From Calcarisporiella thermophila CBS 279.70 (Eukaryota > Calcarisporiellomycota), in assembly GCF_041956535.1 (NCBI RefSeq), contig NW_027192215.1, positions 1-64,000 on the forward strand: 64,000 nt of DNA. Direction: 5' to 3'. The stretch's first letter is position 1. Each line of letters begins with the position of its first letter. Under the pieces are notes generated by a model. The model saw only the letters and a list, made by a program, of their open reading frames with translations, was not told where the DNA came from and did not search any database. The translations under genes were made by a program, and so were the position numbers. Shown here piece by piece: positions 52,935 through 64,000 of this stretch.

Positions 52935-54409
52935 TTGCAGCAACAAGGCCAGCAGCACGGCAAGTAGGGTCAAAATGATTAGATAAACACGAGTCTTATC
53001 ATTCGGGAACTCCCTTGGGACCTGCACAACGCAACACTTGCCATCTGCTCCACCACTCACTAGGAGTCTACCGTCTCGACTGAAGCATAGCGATGTAATG
53101 ATGTATGTATGCGCGCGGGGAACTCGCACGAGAGGCCGAAGTGTCTGCGCATCCAGGAGACCAATGGAGTAATCGGCAGTTGCATAGCCGAGAAGCTTTC
53201 CATCATAACTAATAAAATCCAGTATTTAGCATTCTTTTTTGCTAAAGCGGTGTTGATTTCAAGTATTACCTGATAGCAAAGGCAGTAATTGGACCAAGGG
53301 TGCGTTGCTTTACTTTATCCCACTTTTGTGCATCCCATTTGCACACGAAACTCTTGGAATGTCCTTTGTTATATACTACTGTATATAAATAGCCCTCTGT
53401 TTCTCCTCGCCCAAACCTTTAGATAAACAAGTCTTAGTCAGTCAATAGACTCAAGTGGGTCTTAGAAGACATACCGGCATGCGCGAAAATCATAGAGGGT
53501 TGACTTAGCAAGAACTGGTCGCTGTATCGTTTGGAGACTTTCGCCAGTATTAACGTCAAGGATGTTGATTCGTTTTTTAGATGTTGCAGCAAGCTATTTA
53601 AGATAATGAGTCCAAACCTGCCAATATATGAAAGAGAATAAAATAATACTCACCAGTCTATTTGTGTGATCAAAAGATGCATCTATCACACCGTCTTCGT
53701 CAACGAAATCAACAGGGTCAAAAGCACGTTCCAAAGTAGGGTAGTTTAGAACGATTAACTAAGAGAAATATATGTAAAATTAAATATGCAAAATTGCCAC
53801 ACTCCTACATGTATAGCATTACCTTCCCTTCCTTTCCTTCGGAAGTTCCGGTAGCGATCTTTTTTCCATCTCCACTGAACCTCGCGACACGCTGATAATG
53901 CTCTATTTTATTGGACTCGACTGTTTTGCATTTAGTACCAAGAGTTATCCTGAGGATTCAATAGTTTTAATACCCAACAGGTTTCACAAAAAAGAAATAG
54001 AAAATGCGTACTCTGTTTCCCCAATCGCAAATAATTTGCAGTTTTCGTTATCTCCATTCACCACCTGCTTCTCACTCTCGTTAATTCCAGTGATGAATTG
54101 AGGGACATCCGGATGAGTGGCCAGACTATTGGGTGCATCGCCTTGGTAAGAATGCTCATGTGTTTTTTCGCATTCTTTTTCACTGGGCTTAATTTTGTAT
54201 ACAGCCTGGTAATGGTTTTCGGAGAGATGTGAATTCGCGAAATACAAAAGATATAATTAACAAGCCGTGGAGCTAGAACTCACGATTTTGTTCGGAACCC
54301 CCGAGTGTCCATATCCGCCGCCGCCAGCCGCAACCAACTTGTTTTGGTGGGTGAATTCCACCCCATAGACCGGAAAATCGGTCTGAAGGTAAAAAAATGA
54401 TGCCGACAT
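52923..54409 (-). CDS. SEC12: SEC12 / PREB-type Sar1 guanine-nucleotide exchange factor
   Basis: Seven exons on the minus strand, 54409..54284, 54205..54012, 53949..53823, 53758..53654, 53593..53475, 53416..53270 and 53208..52923, join in phase to 367 aa. The N-terminus PVYGVEFTHQNKLVAAGGGGYGHSGVPNKI is the SEC12 signature, including the Gly-rich potassium-binding loop. WD40-like blades follow (FSGDGKKIATGTSEG, ITAFAISYDGKLLGYATADYSIGLLD, CFSRDGRLLVSGGADG). One transmembrane helix (YLIILTLLAVLLALLL) sits at the extreme C-terminus. SEC12 loads Sar1 with GTP at the ER to start COPII budding. Unlike yeast Sec12p, almost no lumenal tail follows the membrane anchor. Confidence 0.93.
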
Positions 54410-54580
54410 AAGTTCGCGCTCGCTGTACTAGGAAAAGCACTAAGACAAATATAAGCGAATAAAGAAACGAAATGTGACGTTTGAAAATCTGACAATCACA
54501 AGAATGCCCTAAATTTCACGCTCGAGTTTTATATCTATTGTCTTTTTTTTACTACCCTTTCCTACTTAACCCGATCCACC

Positions 54581-56249
54581 ATGCATCTCTACTCACTACT
54601 TGCTTCACAACGATGGTGTACAAAAATTCGAAAGCACTATCTACCGCCTCCACAACGCACAATTGTGGGTGCTCTTTGTCTTGTTTCGCCTTTCGTTAAT
54701 GCTTGCTGATGCGGACATTTACCCTCTACTTATTTCTTAATAGTCTACTGGAGGGATCAGAAGATCTCGTACGGCCTTACTCTTTCCAGGTGCCTGTCTC
54801 TGCGCGACTATGAAGATCGGATAGTCATACTAACTTCTTTCTTACTTTTCTCAAACAGGACAAGGAGCACAATATGTCGGCATGGGGAAAGACATTTACG
54901 ACGCGTTCCCGAATTCCGCACGATTGGTCATCGATGAGGCCGACGATGAACTAGAAGGAAGTCTTAAGAAACTGATGTTTGAAGGAGAACAGGTTTATAT
55001 TTTTGAGCGGTAGATTGAATGCATTGAATTTAATAACATCTTGTGTGCGTATATTCCCCATATGCAAATAGGATGAATTAACGCTAACACGTAACGCACA
55101 ACCAGCAATTTTAACAACATCACTTGCAATCCTGAAAGTTTTGGAGGTTTTAAATCCTATATTTCTTGCACATATTATCTTTCCTAAGTATTTTCTATGT
55201 ACTGCGTGATTAGTGTGAATATGGATTTGACGTTGGAAAGTCATGTAAATACGCACTCGGCCACTCGCTTGGAGAGTACACTGCACTTGTTGCCACCAAA
55301 TCGCTTTCTTTAAGAGATGCAGTGAGGCTGGTTGTAAGGCCACTTGTTTGATCCTTATTACTTTGCGAAGTTCCCTATATGCTCAATGTAATGCTCATCT
55401 TTTGCCTTATAGCGTTTGCGAGGGGAGGCGATGCAGAAAACCGTGGAACAATTGGCAAACCCTGTCTCTATGTCTGCGCTTATCGTGCGTGGAAAACAGA
55501 TCGCGGAGATCGAAAGAGAAATCGAAGCGGCACGTAAAGAGTTGCCTGAAGGAGAAGTGGCAGAACTTGCCAATGTGAATAGTGTATGCATTGTATTTTT
55601 CTTAACGTGAAAGAATGTGGTTTCTCAGCTGGTTTGTCCTACCTATTTTTTTATGCCCCTCTCTTATTTAGACTTTCCAAGTGGTGATTAGTGGGACTAG
55701 CAGAGGTGTGGATATTTTGTCGCAGATATTACATCAACGGCAATTTGGAGCAAGAGCTGTCGACCTTCCAGTCTCGTAAACTCTCACTATGTGTCTATGA
55801 TTGATATTTCTAAGCTTACTTAGAGATGCTTCTTATTTAAATATTCTAGTGCACCTTTCCACTGCAGTCTCATGAAGCCTGCCGCTGATGCAATGGAGTA
55901 TGCTCTACGTTCAGTGCGGTTTTCTCTCCCTGTTGTTGAGGTTATCTCCAACGTGGACGCAATGCCATACACCCATGCCACTGATATTGCTGGCAACCTG
56001 TTTCAACAGATTACACGTACGGTTCAATGGCAGCACAGTATTGAATATTGCAAGCAGAATGGGATCAATGAGTTTGTTGCGTTCGGACCCGGCAGAGTGC
56101 TTTCGAATTTGGTAAAGAAACAGTACCCTCTGGATCGTGTTCATTCTGTGGCCACTGTTGCAGACATAGAAGCTCAAGCAAAAGATTTCCAAAAGATTAT
56201 TGATGAGGAGGAGGATGGTGTTGAGTTGAAGGAAAATGGAAAGCTTTAA
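54581..56249 (+). CDS. MCT1: Malonyl-CoA:ACP transacylase, mitochondrial type
   Basis: Eight exons, 54581..54664, 54744..54789, 54859..54992, 55072..55146, 55214..55333, 55413..55583, 55672..55775 and 55850..56249, join in phase to 377 aa. An Arg/Lys-rich, acid-free N-terminus suits mitochondrial import. FabD landmarks: LLFPGQGAQYVGMGKD, the nucleophile Ser in GHSLGEYTAL, the Arg of RLRGEAMQ, VVISGTSRGVD, the catalytic His in APFHCSLMKPA, and FVAFGPGRVLSNLVKK. It transfers malonate from CoA to acyl-carrier protein in mitochondrial type II fatty-acid synthesis, which feeds lipoic acid. Exon 1 is inferred; the others are firmly placed by homology. Confidence 0.94.
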
Positions 56250-57211
56250 TATCTCTATTTTATTCAGAGGTGAATTATCACGAACTACGGTTTACTTTTT
56301 AGCCTTTGATATACTGCTTCTTATCCTTTAAACTGCTAAATTTCTTCTCGGTAATCGACTTTTTTCTTTGCTTTTTTACTTTCGTGTATTAGTAATTTCA
56401 TTGGGCCCAAGTATCAAATTTTAAATTTTTCTCTTGAATGCGATTCAACTCACGCACTCGTATTATTTATAATACTCTTTCTCCCCTCTTATTTTAATGT
56501 CTTGATGTGCTCCTGCGTATTTAGGTGTTAGTCACATAGGTGTGAAGAAAGTATTCCCAGTTAAGAGTGAAATAGGCGATACATCAGTGATGTCACTTAA
56601 AGGGAGAAATGCAACCTTTTCTATTTCTCTATGCTTTTAATTAGTTGACTTTTCCTCCTTTCCATTAGGCGCTATGATAGAGAATAAAGAATGTAAAATT
56701 CATTTTGTTTTTCTTTTTTATACATTCTTAGATATTGAAAAATACTTCGAGCATAAAAATATCTCTTTATATTTGACATTATATTATTGAAAACAATGTG
56801 AATGTACTTTGTAAACATAATACTTTGTTCCTAATCTCCCTTCGAGTAAGGTTGACAATATAACTAAGGACCTTCTTGATCAGGCAACTATCGATTTGAT
56901 CCACCTTAAATCACGCGAGCTCACGTTACTATTTTCTTTCCAAAGACATCTTATACCATGTACCAAGAAGACTTCAGTGTCCCTCAATAGAGCCAAGTTC
57001 TATTATACTCCTATCCCTCATATTTGTCTATTTTAGCCATCAGTTAACGCACACCTTTATTTTCGGTTCCTCCTTAATCTCACAGCCATTCGCCTCCACC
57101 TGTTCTTCCAAGGCTGCCCATTTACTCATGAGATAGGATCTCCTGGTTTATTTAAAAGAATGCCTTTTCAATTCTATACAAGTATTAATGACACAAAAGC
57201 CCATCTATTTC
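56250..57211. other. Intergenic (convergent gene ends)
   Basis: 3' flanks of MCT1 and mL40. About 960 bp without a supported gene. Confidence 0.5.
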
Positions 57212-57682
57212 CTAACTCCTCTTTTTCCCCGTCTCTTTCTCAACCTGCGGCCTCTTCCATTCATAGTTCCATCCAGTTGGCGATGGCGTTTCTGTGGCCG
57301 ATTTCAATTGTACTGGGAACACTGCCTGCCGATCTTTCACTAAAGCTCCTCTAAACAGTCGCTCGTCTGTCCGCTCAAGTTCCAGCATAGCCTCCCGTTG
57401 CATGCGAAATTTTCTCTCCAGCTCCATCTGTCGTGCCTCACGGCGTTTAGATTGCACTAGTTTCCATGCGCGCTCAATGGTATCGTGGCGTAGGAGGTCT
57501 TCTTCGGAGAGCTGTAGTGTGGGACGAGGAGGAGCTTCGTATAGTACACGCTGGATAAGATCGTTACGTGAATCGGAGGATTGTTTGTCTTTTGACTGAG
57601 GCTGGGCGGAGTAGGGTCGGGTTAACCTGAGGGTGGATGCAAATGTTGGAGCTCTCCGTGCAAGATGTGTTAGACTTGCCAT
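57212..57682 (-). CDS. Mitochondrial large ribosomal subunit protein mL40
   Basis: 156 aa, intronless. The N-terminus LTHLARRAPTFASTLRLTRPYSAQ is a mitochondrial targeting sequence. The body DLIQRVLYEAPPRPTLQLSEEDLLRHDTIERAWKL, followed by a long basic helix (KRREARQMELERKFRMQREAMLELERTDERLFRGA), matches the mL40 family (MRPL28 in yeast), with similar length. It is part of the mitoribosome large subunit. It is head-to-head with TSR1, 212 bp apart, so two ribosome-related genes may share a promoter. Confidence 0.85.
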   Translation of the reverse strand: MASLTHLARRAPTFASTLRLTRPYSAQPQSKDKQSSDSRNDLIQRVLYEAPPRPTLQLSEEDLLRHDTIERAWKLVQSKRREARQMELERKFRMQREAMLELERTDERLFRGALVKDRQAVFPVQLKSATETPSPTGWNYEWKRPQVEKETGKKRS

Positions 57683-57894
57683 AGTAAATAAGATAGATTA
57701 GAATGATGGGGGCATATACTTTTGTTTACGAGCCTAAATTCCACCATAAATGTATGACGCACGGGAAAAGTAGTCACAAGAGTCTAATACTTATCTTAAA
57801 GGTCTCAAAATGTAAACAGACCCTAAGTCACAAATTATCGGGAAAACTCATTTTTAGCTCCTTAGTCTTTAGTCGAGTTCATCTCAAACGAGAA
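57683..57894. promoter_or_regulatory. Shared divergent promoter, mL40 / TSR1
   Basis: 212 bp between start codons. It contains GGGAAAA repeats (about 57763 and 57841) and an AGACCCTAAG sequence near 57820 that resembles the AACCCTA telobox-type element found before translation genes. Co-regulation is plausible but unproven. Confidence 0.4.
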
Positions 57895-60800
57895 ATGCCG
57901 CCTAAAGAACATCATCACCATCGCCCAACTGGGCTAAAGCAGCAGAATAAACCATTTAAATCACGGCATGCTTCAAAGGGTGCCCTGAAGGATAAGGCCA
58001 AAGGTGGGTGGTGGGATTGAGGTGGCAAACTATATTCTCCATCCATTCGCTCAATCTTGATATATTCGTATTTGTTCTCCCTTCTTCAATAGGCAAAGTG
58101 AACCGCACATCTGTAAAATCCTCTGTGAAAAAGGCCCCCTCCAAATCCGATCGCCGTAACACTGCTCGGCAACTGCAGCAGAACAAGCGTGAACAGTTGC
58201 TTCAGCAGAACCGCTTATTCGATGGACGTCATGGTGCTCCAAAGATTGTGGTATGTAGTATTGATGAGCGACGCCTCAACCCATACAATGGAATCATCAT
58301 TTTGCACTCTTTAGGCAGTAGTACCTCTTTGTCCCGACGTCACCGCATATGGCGCTGTTTCACAGATATTTACGGCCGTTGGGCAGGAGCCCCCTTCCAA
58401 TCAGAAAGGTTCCATTGTATTAAAGTAAAATTTCTTACCTTTCCATTCTCAAGATAATATGTCTTGTTCTATATGCTCAACTTCTTATTTTTATTTGTTT
58501 TTGCAATATTATTATAGAACAGATCGATTCAAGCACAAATTCCAATTTCTCCTTCTCGGTCGCAACTTCTACGATATCCTCGACGCGGTCAAGGTGTCCG
58601 ACTATATCCTGCTTGTCATGTCCGCAGAAGTTGAGGTGGATTCATTCGGAGAGTTGTGTTTGACAGCCATTCAGCAACAGGGCTTCCCAAGTGTTATCCC
58701 CGTGGTTCAGGTAATTTTATACCATGATTAATTTTATTTTGGAATTGTTTTTCATTATATCATATCATTTTATTCTTTTTCAACAGCATTTAAAGAACAT
58801 CCCGATAAAGAAAAAGGGGGATGTAACAAAATCGCTCTTGAGTTTCACTAAGCACTTTTTCCCGCTCGAGGACAAGGTTCTTGCATTAGATAACGAGCAG
58901 GTGAGGAAGTGAACTTTTATTCACTGCCAAATACTTAGTAACTTAATATATATACTAGGAATCGCTCGTAGTACTACGCACTCTTGCATCTCAGTCTCCA
59001 AAGTCAATCACTTGGCGAGATACCCGATCCTATATGCTTGTAGACGAACTCAGTTTCCAGGCTAACGCTGACGAACCCGTAGGCGTTCTTAATAGGACTT
59101 CTCTGCACCCCATTACATTGTTGCCTGATCACTTGCATTTTATTAGGATACTGGAATTCTCCAATTGACTGGCTATGCCCGGGGAGCGCCATTTTCGGCC
59201 GACCGTCTTGTACATCTACCCAACTGGGGCGATTTCCAAATCTCGCAAATCACATCAGCGTCAATTTCAAACTCCCAGAGGGACAGCGACGGAGATGGAA
59301 TGGACACTGGGGGAGAAGTGTTGGATACTCCCACCGAATCGCAAGACGATCTCCAAGCCGAAAATATACCAGATTTAACTTTGAATGAACAAACTTGGCC
59401 TACCGAGGAAGAGTTAGCAGAAGCGGAGGGTATGTATAAGCATTTTTCCTTGATTTTATGGGATTTCTTGCTCACACATCCTATCCTATATTGATTAGAG
59501 CGCATTAAGAACATGAGTGAGGCACCTATGGATGACGATACTGTTGCCTCCACCGATATTAATAATAAATTCGGACGGTCTCTGAAGAAGACAAAACGCG
59601 TCCCCAAAGGAACGTCTGCATACCAGGCCGCGTGGATTGTCGATTCTGAAGATGATGAAGAGGAGTACAGCGATGAATACGAGGAGAGTGATGATGAGGG
59701 AATGTTGACAGATGGGGAGGTGGACGACGACGACAAATTCAACGGTAATGGGGCACATGTCAGCGCTGACGAGGAAGAGGAAGAGGAGTATGAAGAGGTT
59801 GAGCTAGAAGGAAAGAAGGCCGCCGTCAATGAAATCCTCTCCGATGAAGAAGAGAAGCGCCAGTTACAGGCCTACATTGCTCAACAACGCGAGCGCCAAA
59901 ACCGGGAAGATCTCGCCTTCCCCGACGAGGTGGACACCCCACTAGACATACCTGCGCGGATTCGCTTCCAACGGTATCGTGGGATGCAATCCTTCCGTAC
60001 TTCCCCGTGGGATCCCTATGAGAATCTCCCGCTTGATTATGGGCGGATCTTCCAGTTCGAAAACTTTAGACGAACCAAAAGGAGAATGATGTCTGCAGCA
60101 ATACGGGATGGCCGCGTTAAGGCAGGCACAAGGGTGACCCTACATCTACGAGATGTCGCGAAGGAGGTGTCTGAGTGGTGGCAGTCGCATGAGGCCCAGA
60201 GACCCATGGCTGTATTTGGTTTATTACAGCATGAGCATAAGATGACAGCGCTGAACTTTGTCGTGACTCGGAACACTGAATACACTGAACCCGTCAAATC
60301 TAAGGTTTTATCTTGTTTTTACATGCAGCGTACCGGGCCCCGCTAACCGTTCTTACATTCCCCTTGTTTTAGGATCCTCTCATCATCCAATCTGGTTTCC
60401 GTCGCTTCCGTATTCATCCCCTCTTTTCGCAAAATACCCGCGGCGGCACCAACAACGTTCACAAATTCGAACGTTTCTTCAATCCCGGCCAGACCGTCAT
60501 TGCCACCGCCTATGGGCCAGTCCATTTTGGCATCAATATGCCAGTCTTGATGCTTCGAGAATCAAGCGATATTAATACCCCAATCCTAGTTGCAAGTGGA
60601 AGTGTGTTGGACTCCCAGCCGGAGCGCATTATTGCAAAACGGATTGTATTGAGTGGACACCCATTCAAAATCCACAAGAAGTCTGCTGTCGTTCGATACA
60701 TGTTCTTTAATCCCGGTAAGTTCTCTTGGATCCTGCTTCAGACCAGGGTGTGCCAATATTAACCAACCCCATTGGATATCAAATCTGACAGAGGATGTAA

Positions 60801-61048
60801 CTTGGTTCAAACCTGTTCAACTCCACACCAAACATGGCCGCTCTGGTCACATTAAGGAGTCCCTCGGCACCCATGGGTATATGAAATGCATCTTCGACGG
60901 CCCATTGCAACACCAAGATACGGTGTGCATGTATTTGTACAAGCGCGTGTTCCCCAAGTGGAACACGGAGCTCTACCGGGGAGCATTACAAGTAGGCGAT
61001 GTAGCTACCGGAGTAGTGGAGAAGGAGGGAGGAGAGATGGAGCTATAG
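57895..61048 (+). CDS. TSR1: Ribosome maturation factor TSR1
   Basis: Ten exons, 57895..58003, 58093..58250, 58315..58424, 58518..58710, 58787..58900, 58959..59078, 59147..59429, 59499..60304, 60373..60715 and 60792..61048, join in phase to 830 aa. The N-terminus [97 protein letters not shown], an acidic stretch around [41 protein letters not shown] and [14 protein letters not shown]-like blocks define TSR1. It resembles the GTPase BMS1 but lacks a P-loop, as expected. TSR1 sits on late pre-40S particles and delays subunit joining; it cycles between nucleus and cytoplasm. Confidence 0.96.
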
Positions 61049-61503
61049 AGCGGAGGATGGTGAAATTCTCTGCGAATCAAAACGTTAACTATATCAATAT
61101 ACTTATGCTTTGATCTTTTTATGGATGGAACGGTCGAATCTCCTTTGAAGCGAACGTTTTAAAGCTCTTTTGCAAATGAGAAAATCCTTCCATTCATCCA
61201 GTATAGCTACGGAGGAGAGAGGAGGAACCGATTCCCTTCTTCCAGCTCTCACTAATCTAAAATCAAAAAGGGTCCACATGAAGATATGGATAGATATGTG
61301 GATTTTATGTATTTATATATGGAAGAGGAGGGGGACGGAGAAGGGAAATGAAGAAAAACTCCAGAATACAATAGCTAAAAAGATAACATAGAGTAAAAAG
61401 AAAAAAAATCCCTTACAAACAAAAATCGCATAAAATAAAATAAAAGAGATAATAACATAAGGAAGAATAGTTTTTATATCTCTCCCACATCAAAGCTAAG
61501 AAA
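61049..61503. other. Intergenic (convergent gene ends)
   Basis: 3' flanks, A-rich in the right half. No supported gene. Confidence 0.45.
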
Positions 61504-64000
61504 TTACTCGGAATAGAAGTGCGACAATGCAGTCTTCACCCGGTCTCGCACATCCTGATCAGGATCCGTGACCATGGTCTTCAATCGATCAAGAAATCCA
61601 AGTTGACGGAGGCGTCGTGTTCGCTCCTGGGCACCGGCAAGTAATTCGGCTACAAAAGGGAGCCAAGTTATGAGTATTGTTTGAGCGAAAAAAGTTTGAG
61701 CACAGAGCCGCCTTTAGAACACCTACCATTCTGTTTATCCTCTTGCCATGTCAAATTGATCACACACCACACAGCAGTGACCCGTAGTTGCGGTCGCTCG
61801 TGATTCATGTACTTATAAATACTTTTCACAACGTTGGGCCGGTCCAAAATCGCATTCTTATGCACTTCATTCCCAATTGCCATTCCTACAAGCACGTGCA
61901 AGGCCTGTGTGACGACTTCCTCGTTGCTCCATTCGAGTCGCTCCTCAAGAAGGGACATTAATTGGGCTTGACCAAACCCTTGGAAGACAAATTCGATGTC
62001 TTGTGCACACTAAATACAAGGAGATGGGGGAGGTGACGAACTTAGTATAAGAATTCGAGGCTTTCTATACATTTGAATATTACTCTCTTGTTTTTGCAAC
62101 AAACGAGGTTTCGCAATAAGCTCAGCGCTTCTTCTTGAATTGTATGGTTCGAGTCGTTGATCAAGCTAATAAAAAAAATAAATTATCGATCAAAATTTAA
62201 TTTAGATATATTCACCATCTATTTAAAAAAATATATATGCCTTCTCAAATGTTCAAATGTTAAGTGCTGCATAACCATATTTTTAACTTGAGATTCCGCT
62301 CGGCACAATAGGCTTTTTAAAGCCCACAACGCATTATACCGTAGCATATCGTCTTCCTCATGGACCAAGGATACCAACTTTGGAATGGCTCCGTTTTCGA
62401 GCACAGCCTGTTTCATTGGGGAGAAATCAAGCACAATGTTACTAACAGTTGCAGCCGCCGCCACCTGCACATCGACAGAAGAGTCCGAAAGTAGGCGAAG
62501 GATCGGCATCGCAATGCCGGCATCCAAAAGCGAAGTGCGCAGCTGCTTGACGGAACGGGAGAGGCTACGAGCGCAATGACATGCAGCAGCCCGGACACTC
62601 GCCGAATGATCGCCAAGATTCTGAACAATATGGGGGAGAACATTCGCTTCAATCACCTGCTTGCGGCACTCCTCGGTGAGAGAACTGACGGCAGCAATGG
62701 CAAGGAGAACATTCTACACGAGGGTGAATGTTAGTAGAGGTGCTAGTCGACAGTTGGAGTACCTAGTTACCCTCTTTAGTCGGTCTGCGTACTCCAGTGA
62801 TTTATACATCCCACAATTGTTGTTGATTTGTGATATAATCTCGGCAAGCCGTGGGATAGCATCTGTTTCGGAGGCTGCGTTTTGCATATCCTTACTCTCA
62901 CGCATCAAATCAGCTATCAGGCAAATTGAAGTAAACATGAGTGATCAGCTTACTAACTTGAATAACAATAGGATAATACCAAACACCAGCGGTGCCTTCT
63001 CTTTGACAACCCCAGGCTCATCGAGCAGCTTTATAAGCGTTGGGAGGACAATAAGTATCATATCTTCTCTGTGATTATTGATGACTTGATCGCGAAAGAG
63101 ATTTGTTAATCTGTCAACATCAAACAGTGAGCCGAGGAAAAATAAAAATTTTTTGATAGCAAAAGCGACTTCTTACACGGTAGCGGAGAGAAGTCGCATC
63201 ATAGGATTATCGTCACGGGTCAGCTTCAGAATGATGGAGACAAGCGACTCGCCCGATTCTTGAGCTATTATGCAAATTTTGAATAAGCGCTCAATATGCA
63301 CCGAAATAACGGTTGTAATTATCTGTAATAGCTACCTCGACAGTTAACAAGGCCGGCGCCGATATCCGGGTTTTCATAGCATAAAGAGGCAAGCGCATCC
63401 AATGCAGCTTCTTTCGCCTATTTGAATGACAAGATCATCTTGAAGTCATGATCAGAGATCCCAACCCATACCCACAAATTTACCTTGGCAATGTTACATG
63501 TTAGCAGCCGAATCAAAGGAGGTAGAACACCCATCTGCTCAAACGCCAACTGGTGCTCGGGAAGTTCACAACAACGTGCGATAATGGTTGCAGCGAGTTG
63601 CGCAATTCGTATACAAAGAGTGCTATCCATCATGGCAGGGCTATGAAACGAGACGAGATCAACGAGGACGACCAGGTCGGATATGTGGTGATCTTGCGTG
63701 TGTCCATTGGTCTGCGAATTATAGATTGCCCTTGTTAATAACTGCAAGAATGATGGCAGAAGGGGAGGAAGCAAGAAACTACCTTGAATACATCTAGTTT
63801 TGGACAGTTTGGCGATGAGAATAATGCCTTGATTGCACGCGCAGTCGCCTCGATGAGCTTGAGCGAGTGATTGCTCTCGGCTTGCGCAATCGAAATGTCA
63901 TGTCTCATTGCTAAACAATCGAGTAGAGGTGGGATCACGCCACTGTTGACCAAAGCCTGTACATTCTCATTGTTTCCTAGAGCCGATCAGAAAATTAGAA
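61504..64000 (-). CDS. Armadillo-repeat subunit of the GID/CTLH E3 ligase (ARMC8/Gid5-like), 5' truncated by window
   Basis: A multi-exon minus-strand gene that continues beyond position 64000. Arm-type helical repeats are visible in most exons: QLAATIIARCCELPEHQLAFEQMGVLPPLIRLL, MIEANVLPHIVQNLGDHSASVRAAACHCARSL, LSDSSVDVQVAAAATVSNIVLDFSPMKQAVLENGAIPKL, RYNALWALKSLLCRAESQVK and LQVLVGM-like blocks. The last intron joins WQEDKQNAELLAGAQERTRRLRQLGFLDRL..DVRDRVKTAL, ending at the stop in 61504-61506, as in ARMC8. This subunit recruits substrate receptors of the GID/CTLH ubiquitin ligase, which in yeast degrades gluconeogenic enzymes. Identity rests on the C-terminal blocks; a general Arm-repeat protein is the alternative. 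Confidence 0.8.

Noticed and set aside
59173-59829. 218-codon Ser-rich frame antisense to TSR1
   Set aside because: It is the complement of the acidic Asp/Glu stretch of TSR1 and has no independent support.

Overview
The window is nuclear DNA of a fungus. It is AT-rich, with protein genes interrupted by short introns (about 50-105 bp, GT..AG). The gene content is fungal: Zn(II)2Cys6 transcription factors, a short G-protein gamma subunit ending in a CaaX box, NmrA-like oxidoreductases, secreted hydrolases and shugoshin. A carotenoid cleavage oxygenase and a TMCO3-type CPA2 antiporter hint at an early-diverging lineage, but the taxonomic placement is only an inference. I see no rRNA, tRNA or CRISPR array.

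The first ~40 kb is accessory in character: widely spaced genes, retroelement debris and paralog pairs. In order it holds a carotenoid oxygenase (1.5-3.1 kb), a decayed Ty3/gypsy reverse transcriptase (3.7-4.2 kb), a MITE-like element next to a secreted SnoaL-like protein (4.8-5.7 kb), a seven-helix receptor candidate (6.3-7.2 kb), a solitary intact gag ORF (8.7-9.5 kb), a Zn2Cys6 factor (10.8-13.0 kb), a Zn-cluster-less regulator divergent from an NmrA-like gene (13.7-17.1 kb), a Cys-rich secreted protein with three repeats (17.5 kb), two tandem secreted carboxylesterases (18.5-22.7 kb), a second seven-helix protein (25 kb), an HSD10-like SDR (26.3-27.3 kb), a paralogous Zn2Cys6 factor (28.8-31.1 kb), a secreted M28 aminopeptidase (32.4-34.0 kb), an Ala-rich secreted protein (36.3 kb) and two head-to-head NmrA/isoflavone-reductase-like genes (37.3-40.0 kb). 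The last two share a 177-nt stretch that is identical base for base.

From ~40.3 kb on, the window becomes dense, conserved housekeeping DNA: OHCU decarboxylase (urate breakdown), TMCO3-like antiporter, GILT-type thiol reductase, a small protein with a PP1-docking motif, G-gamma, an unidentified 161-aa protein, an SR/RRM protein, shugoshin, RBBP4/MSI1-type histone chaperone, SEC12, mitochondrial malonyl-CoA:ACP transacylase, mitoribosomal mL40, TSR1, and the 3' part of the GID/CTLH subunit ARMC8/Gid5, which runs off the right edge. For most multi-exon genes I derived exon junctions by hand; every such model keeps the reading frame and restores family motifs across the junctions.

Functionally, the left part reads as environment-facing: receptors, regulators, secreted enzymes and effector-like proteins. 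The right part covers translation (TSR1, mL40), chromatin and chromosome segregation (RBBP4, shugoshin), secretion (SEC12) and regulated proteolysis (ARMC8). No single new multi-gene system is evident. The most unusual observations are the identical tract between the NmrA-like paralogs, the near-perfect 41-nt palindrome at the SEC12 stop codon, the intact gag ORF without pol, the regulator lacking a DNA-binding domain, and several small secreted or motif-bearing proteins without a clear family.
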